A stretch of 64,000 nt of DNA from G963675935 sp963803125 (GCA_963803125.1 CAWDLR010000002.1:682001-746000); one strand, 5' to 3'. Positions 17,393 through 26,483 are shown, counted from the stretch's first letter. Notes: generated from the sequence alone by a model not told the origin. Numbers and translations: made by a program.

Positions 17393-19318
17393 ATGGCGAT
17401 TCGACTCGCGACTGCAAGTCTGTTGGTGTTCCTTGCCATTTCCGCGGCGTCGGCCGAAGAGGCCGTGATCCGAGTTGATGCGACGAAAGTGCTGCACCGG
17501 CTTTCGCCCTATTTGACCGGGGCGTGCATCGAAGACGTCAACCACGAAGTCTATGGCGGCATCGACAGCCAGATGGTCTTTGGCGAGAGTTTTCAAGAGC
17601 CCTGTCCCGGCGACGACAACCTGAGCGGCATGTGGCGGCCGCTGCAAACGGGCACGGCCCTGGGGCGATTCGCCTTCGAGAAGAGGCGGCCCTTCGTCGG
17701 CGGGCAGAGCCAGCGGATCACCTTCGTCCGCGGCAAAGGCGAGATCGGCATCGAGAACAAAGGGCTCAAGCGCTGGGGCATGTTCTTCCAAGCGGGAAAG
17801 CCCTACCAAGGCCGGCTGTGGTGCAAAACCGACAAGCCGACGGCGGTCTTCGTCGCTCTCGAAAGCTGCGATGGAAGCCGGACATACGCGGAGACGCAGT
17901 TCACGGCCGAGCCCGGCGAGTGGCAATGTCTGCCATTCGAGCTGACTCCCGTGCAAACCGACAAGTCCGGCCACCTGGCCGTCAAGCTCAAAGAGCCCGG
18001 CAGCGTGGTGCTGGGCTACGCCCTCTTGCAACCCGGCCAATGGGGACGATTCAAGGGGCTGCCGGTTCGCAAGGACGTTGGCGAGGGGCTCGTCGCGATG
18101 GGGCTGACCGTTTTGCGGCAAGGGGGCTGCATGATCAACGCCCCCGAATATCGCTGGAAGAAGATGATCGGCCCGCGCGACCAGCGCCCGCCCTATGCCG
18201 GCTTTTGGCATCCCTGCTCGTCGAACACCTGGGGAATCTTCGACTTCCTCAATTTCTGCGAAGCTGCCGGAATGCTCGGCGTCCCCGACGTGAACATGGG
18301 CGAGACGCCGCAAGACATGGCCGACTTCGTCGAGTACGTCAACGGCTCGCCGGATAGCCCCTGGGGAAAGCGGCGGGCGGCCGACGGTCACCCCGAGCCC
18401 TACGGATTAAAATACGTCGAATTGGGCAACGAGGAGCACGTCGACGAGAACTACTGGCGGCTGTTCCGGCCGATGGCCGAAGCGATGTGGGCCAAAGACC
18501 CGCACATCATTCTCGTTGTCGGCGACTTCTGCTACTCGCGGCCGATTGTCGATCTCTACAGGTTCGAGGGGGGAGCGGTCAATACGCTGGCAACGCACAA
18601 GAAGATTCTCGATTTGGCGAAGCGGCACGACCGCGAAGTCTGGTTCGACGTTCACGTCGGCACCGACACGCCGCGGGATTGGCAGGGACTCGGCGGCGTG
18701 CCCACTTTCGTCGAGGCGCTGAAACGAATCTGCCCGGGGGCGAAATCCAAGGTCGTCGTTTTCGAGTTGAACGCCGGCTGCCACAACATCGGCCGCGCCT
18801 TAGGCAACGCCCGGGCGATCAACGAATTCCAGCGGCTGGGCAGCGTGCCGATCGTCTGCTCGGCCAACTGCTTGCAGCCGTATCGCCAGAACGATAACGG
18901 CTGGAACCAGGGACTGCTCTTCTTGTCGCCCTCGCAGGTCTGGTCGCAGCCGCCAGGCTACGCGGCCCGGATGCTCTGCCGCTGGCGGCTGCCCGAATGC
19001 GTTCAGGCCGAGGTGAAAAGCCCGCGGAATTCGCTCGACGTGACGGCCGTCCGTTCGGCAGACGGCAAGACGGTTCAGCTTCAGGTCGTGAATCTCGAAG
19101 GCCGGGCGATGCCCGCCGAAATCCACTTGCAGGGTTTCGTCCCCACCAGCCCGACGGCCAAGGTCGTCACGCTAACGGGCGCGCTGGACGCCGTCAACCC
19201 GCCCGAGGAGCCGCAGCGGATCGCTCCCCGCGAGAGCCAATGGCGGCACGACCTGAAAGACGGCGAGGCCGCCTATACCTTCCCGCCGTATTCGTTCACG
19301 ATCTTACGATTGGAGTAG
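17393..19318 (+). CDS. GH51-like alpha-L-arabinofuranosidase, secreted
   Basis: 641 residues with a signal peptide at 1-21 (LLVFLAISAASA). A carbohydrate-binding-like domain spans about 80-220 (LWCKTDKPTAVFVALES). A TIM barrel follows with the acid/base in KYVELGNEEHVDENYW (Glu about 347) and the nucleophile in VVFELNAGCHNIGR (Glu about 459), spaced as in clan GH-A arabinofuranosidases. A C-terminal beta domain ends in FTILRLE. It should remove arabinose side chains from hemicellulose or pectin outside the cytoplasm. ATG 17393 has GGAGG upstream. It is monocistronic. The gap before it (17141-17392) contains only a GCTGAYYGCTGA-type dispersed repeat. Confidence 0.85.
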   Translation: MAIRLATASLLVFLAISAASAEEAVIRVDATKVLHRLSPYLTGACIEDVNHEVYGGIDSQMVFGESFQEPCPGDDNLSGMWRPLQTGTALGRFAFEKRRPFVGGQSQRITFVRGKGEIGIENKGLKRWGMFFQAGKPYQGRLWCKTDKPTAVFVALESCDGSRTYAETQFTAEPGEWQCLPFELTPVQTDKSGHLAVKLKEPGSVVLGYALLQPGQWGRFKGLPVRKDVGEGLVAMGLTVLRQGGCMINAPEYRWKKMIGPRDQRPPYAGFWHPCSSNTWGIFDFLNFCEAAGMLGVPDVNMGETPQDMADFVEYVNGSPDSPWGKRRAADGHPEPYGLKYVELGNEEHVDENYWRLFRPMAEAMWAKDPHIILVVGDFCYSRPIVDLYRFEGGAVNTLATHKKILDLAKRHDREVWFDVHVGTDTPRDWQGLGGVPTFVEALKRICPGAKSKVVVFELNAGCHNIGRALGNARAINEFQRLGSVPIVCSANCLQPYRQNDNGWNQGLLFLSPSQVWSQPPGYAARMLCRWRLPECVQAEVKSPRNSLDVTAVRSADGKTVQLQVVNLEGRAMPAEIHLQGFVPTSPTAKVVTLTGALDAVNPPEEPQRIAPRESQWRHDLKDGEAAYTFPPYSFTILRLE

Positions 19319-19332
19319 CCGTCAATTGGCGT

Positions 19333-19731
19333 TTACCAGATCGTTGCAATCCGTGAGGCGCGAATCTTACAGTCGGCAGTTACCAGCGGCAGGCTGTGCG
19401 ATAAGGCCGTCGCGGCGATAATGCGATCCGGCAGATCGGGTACCATTTCGCGGGGAATCCGTTCGACCGTCAACGATACGTCCAAATCGATTGGCACGAG
19501 CGTCAGAGCAATGTCGGGGTCATGAATGGCCATGACCAGATCGTCATAGGCTTCTGACGCGACCCGGCCTTTCTCGACCAAGTATCGGACTTCAACAACG
19601 GAAATCATCGAGGCGTAGACTCTGCCGTCTGACTCGGCCGCGGTCAACGCCGAATGGGCCGCGTGTGAGAGTCGCTTCGGGTTGAATAGGAACCACAGCA
19701 AGGCGTGAGTGTCGGCGAGGATGCGATTCAT
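19333..19731 (-). CDS. vapC: VapC-like PIN-domain toxin
   Basis: 132 residues from MNRILADTHALLW. The PIN acidic residues are in place: Asp in LADTHALLW, Glu in ISVVEVRYLV, Asp in LPDRIIAATAL, and the terminal TADCKIR. PIN toxins are Mg2+-dependent RNases that usually cut tRNA or rRNA. The start overlaps the antitoxin stop by 4 bases (ATGA). The upstream in-frame extension is antitoxin sequence in another frame. It is convergent with the GH51 gene. Confidence 0.9.
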   Translation of the reverse strand: MNRILADTHALLWFLFNPKRLSHAAHSALTAAESDGRVYASMISVVEVRYLVEKGRVASEAYDDLVMAIHDPDIALTLVPIDLDVSLTVERIPREMVPDLPDRIIAATALSHSLPLVTADCKIRASRIATIW

Positions 19732-19964
19732 GCCCCGGCACTCTCTGGGAACTCGCGGGGGAAATTCGCCCAAGCTTCTCGCCTAGCTTCGTCGATCATC
19801 TCCGGGGGAATGTCGATACCGCGGTCGGCGAACATTCCCATGGCACTCTTGCGCGGACGGCGTGGCGTTGCCGCCGCCAGCGTTTTCACGTATTCCGCCA
19901 CCTTCTTCTGATCTTCCGGCGAAAGCCGGTGCAGGTTCAGCAGGATTTCAGAACTGATGCTCAT
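19728..19964 (-). CDS. vapB: VapB-like antitoxin
   Basis: 78 residues. A helical N-terminus (SSEILLNLHRLSPEDQKKVA) suggests a short DNA-binding or dimer region. The C-terminal GIDIPPEMIDEARREAWANF is typical of antitoxin segments that wrap a PIN toxin. It is first in the two-gene unit and overlaps vapC by 4 bases. The assignment rests on position and general character rather than a strong domain match. Confidence 0.75.
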   Translation of the reverse strand: MSISSEILLNLHRLSPEDQKKVAEYVKTLAAATPRRPRKSAMGMFADRGIDIPPEMIDEARREAWANFPREFPESAGA

Positions 19965-20094
19965 TTCTCGTCCTCCATGATGGGGGTATACTATCGCTGA
20001 GGACCGAACCGGTCAATCCCCATTGCGTCGGCCGGTGGGGATGTGGTTTACTGGTAATTTCTGCTGCCTTGCCATCCCCCGTTCGATAGCTGCC

Positions 20095-23000
20095 ATGTTC
20101 CAACCCGTCGAAAGCCCCGTCTCCTTTCCCAAGCTCGAAGAAGCGATCTCGCGATTTTGGAAGGAGCGGGAAGTTTACGAGAAATCGCTGGCCGCCAGGG
20201 CCGATGCCCCGAACGGCAACTTCGTCTTCTATGAAGGCCCGCCGACGGCCAACGGCCTGCCCCATCCCGGCCACTGCCTCACCCGGGCGATCAAAGACCT
20301 CTTTCCCCGCTACAAGACCATGCGCGGCTATCTCTGCCGCCGCAAGGCCGGCTGGGACACCCACGGCCTGCCGGTCGAGGTCGAGGTCTGCAAGGAGTTG
20401 GGCATCCACTCGAAGGAGGAGATCGAGGCCTACGGCATTGAGCCGTTCATCCGCAAGTGCGTCGAGAGCGTCTTCCGCTACACGCAGCAGTGGGAGCAAC
20501 TCACCGAGCGGCTCGGCTTCTGGATTCATCTTGACGAGGCCTACGTCACGTTCCACCAGAGCTACGTCGAGAGCGTCTGGTGGGCCTTGAAGACGCTGTT
20601 CGACCGCGGGCTGCTCTACCAGGGCCACAAGATCGTCTGGTGGTGGGCCCAAGGCGGCACCGCCCTGAGTTCCGGCGAAGTCGGCCAGGGCTACCGCGAA
20701 GTGAGCGATCCGAGCGTCTTTGTGCGCTTCCCGCTCGTCGAGGAGAGGGGAGAGGGGAGAGGGGAGAGGGGAGAGGGGAAATCTTCTCGTTTAGCCGCCG
20801 CGTCCACGCGGCGTGAGGCGGAGGAAGGGCCGCTTGCGGCTTCGCAAGAACTGCTCCGCGACGCCGACCTGCTCGTCTGGACCACCACTCCCTGGACCCT
20901 GCCGAGCAACCAGTTCGCCGCCGTGAAGCCCGATCTGGAATACTCGGTCGTCTCGGTCGAAGGCGACTCGCGAAAGCTGATTCTCGCCTCGGCCTTGGTC
21001 GAAGCGGTCTCGGCCAAAGTCGGCAAGAAGTTCGCGGTCGAAGCGACGCTTTCGGGCCAGGACCTGATCGGGCTGCGCTACCTGCCGCCCTATCGCTTCT
21101 ATTACAACGCTGCGGCGGGCAAACAGGGGCGATTGAAAGAGGGCGGCCCGCAGCACATCGCTTGGCGGGTCGTGACGGCCGATTTCGTCACCGTCGATAC
21201 CGGCACCGGCATCGTCCATCAGGCCCCGGCTTTCGGCGAAGTCGATTTCGATCTGCTGCAAACCGAGCAGGCGCGGTTCGTCGAAGGCGAAGGGCCGCCG
21301 CTGATCTGCTCGGTAGCCGCCGACGGCACGTTCACCGACGAAACGCCCGAGTACAAAGGCCGCTGGGTCAAGGACTGCGACCGCGACATCATCCGCCAGA
21401 TGAAGGCCGAAGGCACGCTCTTCCACCAGGAGCAATACAAGCACGACTATCCGTTCTGCTGGCGAGCGGAAGAGGACCCGCTGATCCAGTATCCGCGGAA
21501 GAGTTGGTTCATTCGCACCACCGCCTTCAAGGAGAAGATGCTGGCCAACAACAGCCGCATCAACTGGCTGCCGGAGCATATCCGCGACGGCCGCTTTGGC
21601 AATTTCCTGGAGACCAACGTCGATTGGGCTCTTTCCCGCGAACGCTACTGGGGCACGCCGCTGCCGATCTGGGTCTGCGAGAAGACCGGCTACACCGAGG
21701 CCGTCGGCAGCTACGAAGAACTATTGGCCAAGCCCGGCGTCAGCGGCACCGAGGTTTGGGAGAAGGCGAAGGCGGAAAACCCCGCTCTGCCCGACGACCT
21801 GAAGGTCCACAAGCCGTACATCGACGCGGTGACCTACGATTCGCCGAAGGCCGCGGGGCGCGGATGCGGCGCGTCTCCGAGGTGATCGACTGCTGGTTCG
21901 ACTCCGGGGCGATGCCGTTCGCCCAATGGGGATATCCGAACAAACCGGGCTCCGCGGAGCAATTCTGCGACCAGTTTCCCGCCGACTTCATCAGCGAAGC
22001 CCTCGATCAGACCCGCGGCTGGTTCTACAGTTTGCTGGCGATCAGCACCTTGCTGTTCGCAGAGGAGAGAGGAGAGGGGAGAGAGGAGAGGGAAGGGACT
22101 AGGGGCCGGGGGCCAGGGGCCAGTAATTCTCAATCCCCGGTCTCAAGTTCTTCCCCCTCCCCCCTCTCCTCTCTCCTCTCTCCCCTTCCTTTCCCCCATC
22201 CCTTCCGCAACTGCATCGTGCTGGGGCTGATGCTCGGCGAGGACGGGGGGAAGATGTCGAAGAGCAAGCGGAACTACCGCGAGCCGACCGAGATTTTTGA
22301 TCTCTACGGCGCCGACGCCCTGCGCTGGTATCTGTTTGCCAATCAGCCGCCGTGGACCTCGATCCGCTACAGCGAGCAGGCGATCAAGGACTGCATTCCC
22401 GAGTTCCTGCTGCGGCTCTGGAACGTGTATAGTTTCTTCGTGATTTACGCCAAGATCGACGGTTTCGACCCCGCCGCCGCGCTGGAAAAGGGGACAGGCC
22501 CCATTTGCCGGAACGGCCCGGAGGGTGCTGCGCACAAATGCGGCCCGCCCCCTTTTCCGGTCCCGCCCGCCCAACTCGGCCCCGATGTACTGTCCCGGGC
22601 CAAAGGCTATCGCCCTCTGTCCGATCGCGGCGAATTGGACCGCTGGATTTTAAGCGAGTTGAATCGCACGGCGGCGGCGGTGGTCGAGCGGATGGACGCC
22701 TACGACAATTTCGCCGCCTGTGCCCGTTTGACCGAGTTCGTCGACGCCCTGAGCAATTGGTACGTCCGCCGCAGCCGCGACCGTTTTTGGAGCAGCGGCA
22801 AGGTCGAGGATTCGGCCGATAAGAGCGACGCCTACTGGACGCTCTACGAGTGCCTGCTGACCACGTGCAAATTGATCGCCCCCTTCGTGCCGTTTCTGGC
22901 CGAGGCAATGTGGCAGAATCTCGCCGTCGCGGCGTTCGACCGTCTGGGCGCGCCCCAAGTGCGCCCAATGACCGTTTAGCCGCGCCCCGAAGGGAACGCG

Positions 23001-23841
23001 CGGCGCCGGGGACGGCGCTTCGTCGTCGCCGGTCGAGAGCGTCCACCTCTGCGATTATCCCGCCGGCGATGCGGCGGCGATCGACGCGGAGCTTTCCGAG
23101 CGGATGGCGTTGGCCCGCGAGATTGTCTCCTTGGGCCGCAGCGCGCGGATGGGGGCGAAGCTCAAGGTGCGTCAGCCGCTTTCGCGGGTCGAGGTCGTGC
23201 TGGCCGACGCCACGCACCGCGGCTGGCTGGAGGAGCACGCTTCGCTGATTTGCGACGAATTGAACGTCAAGCGGGTCGAGTTCATCGAGAAGGCCGAGCA
23301 GTACATCACCTACACGGTCCTGCCCGACCTGAAGCGGCTGGGCCCGAAGCTGGGCAAGCGGCTGCCGACGGTGCGAAAACTGCTGGCCGAGGCCGACGGC
23401 AGCCGGCTGTTGGCCCAACTCGAATCCGCCGGCCGCATCACGCTGATGTTGCAGGACGGGCCGGTGACGCTCGACGCCGGGGATATCCAGGTCCGCTTGC
23501 AGGCCAAGGAGGGCTGGGCCGCCGCCCAGGGCCACGCCGTGGTTGTCGTGTTGGCCACGGAGCTGACCGCCGACCTGATCCGCGAGGGCCTCGCCCGCGA
23601 GCTGGTCCGCACCATCCAAGACCGCCGCAAGGAGATGGGCTGCGAGTTCACCGATCGGATCAGCGTCGGCATCGTGACGGAATCTCCAGACCTCAAGGCC
23701 GCCATCGAGCAGTTCCGCGATTACATTGAGGGCGAGACGTTGGCCGTCGCGATGACTTTTGCTCCGCTACCGAATGCCGAGCCGCTTGCCGTCGATGTGG
23801 CGGGATACTCCGCCACATTGCTTGTCGATGTGGCAAGATAA
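20095..23841 (+). CDS. ileS: Isoleucyl-tRNA synthetase with repeat insertions and frame breaks
   Basis: Class I synthetase that charges tRNA-Ile. The HIGH motif appears as GLPHPGHCLTR (about 20263) and KMSKS as GGKMSKSKRNYREP (about 22250). The editing domain has VWTTTPWTLPSN. ATG 20095 starts MFQPVESPVSFPKLEE. Frame 1 runs to 21885; a missing G in the run at 21855-21858 moves it to frame 0 (MRRVSEVIDCWFDSG), which runs to 22979; frame 1 resumes after about 22972 to 23841 (SVHLCDYPAGDAAAID, then the C-terminal domain). Four segments absent from family members are inserted at about 20740-20850, 22060-22196, 22484-22570 and 22945-23010, all made of dispersed repeats. Without them the length would be near 1110 residues. 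Whether the gene is functional depends on the last insertion, which carries a TAG. Confidence 0.9.
20744..20813 (+). repeat. AGAGGGG heptamer x5 plus GTTTAGCCGC element, inside ileS
   Basis: Five tandem AGAGGGG units (20744-20778) are followed by a 25-base copy (20789-20813) identical to the left arm at 7607. It is translated as RGEGRGERGEGKSSRLAAAS in the ileS frame, between VRFPLVEE and DADLLVWTTTP. Because the unit is 7 bases, gain or loss of one copy would shift the ileS frame. Confidence 0.85.
22060..22196 (+). repeat. Purine/pyrimidine inverted repeat inside ileS
   Basis: A purine arm (GAGGAGAGAGGAGAGGGG, from about 22062) and a pyrimidine arm (CCCCTCTCCTCTCTCCTCTC, ending about 22190) form a long imperfect hairpin around GGGGCCGGGGGCCAGGGGCC. 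It is inserted in frame between AISTLLF and FRNCIVLGLMLGEDG, just before the KMSKS loop, and adds about 46 low-complexity residues (Glu/Arg/Gly-rich, then Ser/Pro-rich). Confidence 0.8.
22484..22558 (+). repeat. REP-like AAAAGGGGACA inverted pair inside ileS
   Basis: Arms 22484-22507 (GGAAAAGGGGACAGGCC) and 22535-22558 are inverted with 20 of 24 bases matching and a 27-base centre. It is in frame within ileS, between IDGFDPAAALE and GPDVLSRAKGYRP, and adds about 27 residues. It is the same family as 3735-3806. Confidence 0.8.
22972..23007 (+). repeat. GTTTAGCCGCG element interrupting ileS
   Basis: The first 25 bases (CCGTTTAGCCGCGCCCCGAA and five more) are identical to the complement of 4469-4493 in the GH2 gene. 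In the frame arriving from upstream it gives TAG at 22977. In the frame continuing downstream it reads PFSRAPKG, the same peptide seen in the corresponding GH2 frame. Confidence 0.85.
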
Positions 23842-23943
23842 GGCGGCTGGCCGGGGCTGCGGGGTTGACGCTGGGTCTGCGACGGAGGAGAATTGGGGTA
23901 TCGTCGCGCGGTTCCTCGCTCCTCAAACCAACAGGATCAAGCT

Positions 23944-24474
23944 ATGTCCGTCGAGCCCTCCTCCGAGCTGCCGCCGCTTGGCCAGAGTCTTTCCGCCTCT
24001 TCCGGCCTGGGCAGCCTTGCACAATCCATAAGACTGAAGGAACTCAAGACCGCCCGCAATATCCTGGTGATTGTCGGGCTGCTTTGGGGCGCTTTCGGCC
24101 TCTTCTTCTTCTTCAATACTCATAACGAGGTCGAACAGTTGGTCCGGCAGCAAGTGCAAGACCTACATGCCAGGGGAATGGCGGAAATCCCCGCTTCGGT
24201 CGAACAGTTCCGACACCGGGTGACGCTGTTTTGCCAGATGATTTACGGTGGGCAGGTCGTTTTGGGTGCGGTGCTCATCGTCTTGGGCGCCCTGGTGCGT
24301 AGGCATCCCGTTCCTACGACCGTCCTCGGCCTCGTATTGTATGTTGGCTATGTTGCGATTTTCGGCCTTCTCAATCCGGCATCCTTGCTGAGCGGTTTGC
24401 TCTTCAAGATTATCGTGGTGGTAGCGTTGGCGAAGTCGATACAGTCGGCCGTCGCCTACCAGCGATCTCGGTGA
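23944..24474 (+). CDS. Small membrane protein, unknown
   Basis: 176 residues from ATG 23944. The first 35 residues are soluble. Helices follow at about 42-58 (ILVIVGLLWGAFGLFFFF), 100-120 (YGGQVVLGAVLIVLGALV), 125-142 (TVLGLVLYVGYVAIFGLL) and 148-165 (LLFKIIVVVALAKSI). A short soluble loop (HNEVEQLVRQQVQDLHARGM) lies between helices 1 and 2. No family is recognised. It is followed 33 bases later by the CPBP gene and may be co-transcribed with it. Confidence 0.75.
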   Translation: MSVEPSSELPPLGQSLSASSGLGSLAQSIRLKELKTARNILVIVGLLWGAFGLFFFFNTHNEVEQLVRQQVQDLHARGMAEIPASVEQFRHRVTLFCQMIYGGQVVLGAVLIVLGALVRRHPVPTTVLGLVLYVGYVAIFGLLNPASLLSGLLFKIIVVVALAKSIQSAVAYQRSR

Positions 24475-24507
24475 GCCGAGCCCTCGATTTCGTTAGGGAG
24501 CATCGAC

Positions 24508-25377
24508 ATGGATCGCCCGCCCCCTTATCCCGCGAACGATGAACAGAGGGCGGCGCCCGCGGCGGAGACGATGGCGTCGGACGCTTCCGCGGCAGCGTCG
24601 CTGTTCGCTTGTTGGCGATGCGCCAAGGACGTTTCAATCGATCTGCCGCGCTGTCCTTATTGTGACGCCCCGTTGGCGATGGAGACCAAGCCGGAGCCGC
24701 CGCCGTGGAAGAGCGATGCTCAGTCTCTTGTCCGGCTGCTGCTGATCTATGCCGCGATGCTGGGCGTGTCGGTTCTTGCGGGCCTGCTCCGCTATGCTGC
24801 GGCGACATTTGCTCCCCATCGGCACGCTGACGCGGGCATGGCGCTTGCTGTCACCCTCATCCTCGAAGCCATCGATACGGCGCTGGTCGTGGCGGCTTGG
24901 GCGTGGTGTGGGGTGCGATACCGCGAGTCGCCCAGGCCTCTGTGGAGCCGGGCGACGGCATGGACGCTTGCACTTCCCATGTTGGCGGCCGTGCTTGCGA
25001 TTAACGTTGCGTACCATCATTTTCTGCGCAGCGAGTTCGGAGTCGCACCTAATCCCGTCGCTGCGGCGAACAAGGGCCTCTGGGCAGGCTGGATCTTCGC
25101 CATCTGCGTTCAGCCGGCAATCGTCGAGGAGTTGTTCTTTCGTTACTTGATGTTCGGGGGGCTGCGGACGGTGATGGGCGGCAACGCCGTGGTGTGGGTG
25201 ACGGCGGTGATGTTCGCCGCGGCCCACGTGGGCGTGCCGCTGAGCCTGCCGGTGCTGTTTGTCCTCGGGTTGCTCTTGGGCTATGCCCGCTTGACAAGCG
25301 GGAACGTCTATCTGCCGGTATTCCTGCACTTCCTGCACAACGCGGTGGTCATGGCATTGAACCTCGCTCACTTCTAG
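24508..25377 (+). CDS. CPBP (Abi/CaaX-type) intramembrane metalloprotease with zinc ribbon
   Basis: 289 residues. The N-terminal zinc-ribbon-like motif CWRCAKDVSIDLPRCPYC has four cysteines at 35-52. About seven helices follow. The CPBP catalytic motifs are visible: EELFFRYLMFGGLR (Glu-Glu and Arg), AAHVG and VFLHFLHNAVV (His near the C-terminus). Family members cleave proteins in the membrane, or act in prenyl-protein processing and bacteriocin immunity; the substrate here is unknown. ATG 24508 is the first in-frame start. The downstream gene starts 56 bases after the stop. Confidence 0.88.
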   Translation: MDRPPPYPANDEQRAAPAAETMASDASAAASLFACWRCAKDVSIDLPRCPYCDAPLAMETKPEPPPWKSDAQSLVRLLLIYAAMLGVSVLAGLLRYAAATFAPHRHADAGMALAVTLILEAIDTALVVAAWAWCGVRYRESPRPLWSRATAWTLALPMLAAVLAINVAYHHFLRSEFGVAPNPVAAANKGLWAGWIFAICVQPAIVEELFFRYLMFGGLRTVMGGNAVVWVTAVMFAAAHVGVPLSLPVLFVLGLLLGYARLTSGNVYLPVFLHFLHNAVVMALNLAHF

Positions 25378-25433
25378 CATCCATGCTCGGGCGGGCTCGG
25401 CACGAATGGTTTAGGATAGGAAGGCTCGAACAA

Positions 25434-26420
25434 ATGGAACTATACTCAATACACCGTTTTCCTTGGGGAACAAGCATCTGGGGTTTCGCGACGGCCGCGC
25501 TGCTTGTGGCCGCGGCGGTGCTGGGCAACTTGCACCTAGCGATTCTCGCCCTAGCGCCCGCGATGCTTTCTCTTGGGTTGTGGTTTGGACGTCCGCGCGA
25601 GTTTCGTGCCCGGCTGGAAGACGATTCACTGGTTGTCGAGGACCGCGGCTTGACGATTTCCTATACGGAAATTGAAGGGCTGACGGTCGGCGGCTTCGGG
25701 GTCGATCCCGATTGGCCGCGGTTTCGGGCGGGCGCGGTGATGGTCATGCACCGGCGCGGCATCCTGGAGATCCCCGCGGCCCTGAACGTACCGATCCGGC
25801 AGGTTTACCGGGCGCTCCTCGCCCTTGTGCCGACGACCGGCTCTTGCCGACTTAGCCCCGAAATGAGCGAGCACGCGAGGAAAGAAGCGGCGACGTTCGG
25901 AGCGGACAAAGTCCATACCTTCGGCCGCCGCAAGATCATCGGCCACAGCACTTCGACTCGTCGCGGCCAGAGTTGCGCCGCCGCGCTGCTATTGTGCGGA
26001 ATTCTCTGGTGCGTGGTTTGTGCCTGCCTGCCGGGGCCGTTCGAGGCGAACAGGCGCACCGGGTGGCTCGTCGCCGGCATCCTACTGTCGATTCTGAGCA
26101 TGGCGGCCTGGCTGCTGCTCTATCTCCAGCAGCGGTCAAGGACCGTGATCCACCGTGCTCTGGCGAACGCCGAGATGGTTATCAGTCCGACGGGAATCGC
26201 CTTAAAGCAAGGAGACGTCCAAGGGCACCTGCGTTGGGGCGAATTGCTCGACGTTCGCTTTCTCAACCGGGCACGTTTCGCCGTCTCCTCCGCCGCCGCG
26301 CAGACCATCGGAAGCATCCAACTGGTAATCAGCGGCGCGAAAATCGGCCTGGCCGACGTTTATGACCGCCCGATCGCCTTGATTCACGGGCTGATTCGGG
26401 GATACTGGAAGGGGGAATGA
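25434..26420 (+). CDS. Membrane protein with PH-like beta domains, unknown
   Basis: 328 residues from ATG 25434, preceded by GGAAGG at 25419-25424; an earlier in-frame ATG at 25383 has no ribosome site. Two helices lie at about 20-50 (FATAALLVAAAVLGNL, LAILALAPAMLSLGLWFG) and two near 180-230 (AAALLLCGILWCVVCACL, WLVAGILLSILSMAAWLLLY). Between and after them are beta-rich segments (RLEDDSLVVEDRGLTISYTE; EMVISPTGIALKQGDVQGHL) that look like bacterial PH-type domains. Function unknown. Confidence 0.7.
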   Translation: MELYSIHRFPWGTSIWGFATAALLVAAAVLGNLHLAILALAPAMLSLGLWFGRPREFRARLEDDSLVVEDRGLTISYTEIEGLTVGGFGVDPDWPRFRAGAVMVMHRRGILEIPAALNVPIRQVYRALLALVPTTGSCRLSPEMSEHARKEAATFGADKVHTFGRRKIIGHSTSTRRGQSCAAALLLCGILWCVVCACLPGPFEANRRTGWLVAGILLSILSMAAWLLLYLQQRSRTVIHRALANAEMVISPTGIALKQGDVQGHLRWGELLDVRFLNRARFAVSSAAAQTIGSIQLVISGAKIGLADVYDRPIALIHGLIRGYWKGE

Positions 26421-26483
26421 GGGCGGCCGTGCGCCGCAACGTCAGTCTCCGCTTCAACCCAGCAGCCGAAGAGATTTCTGCCC

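Noticed and set aside
22384..23619. 411-residue minus-strand frame over ileS
   Set aside because: Shadow of the synthetase. Composition is Arg/Gln/Gly-rich and repetitive, with no domain.
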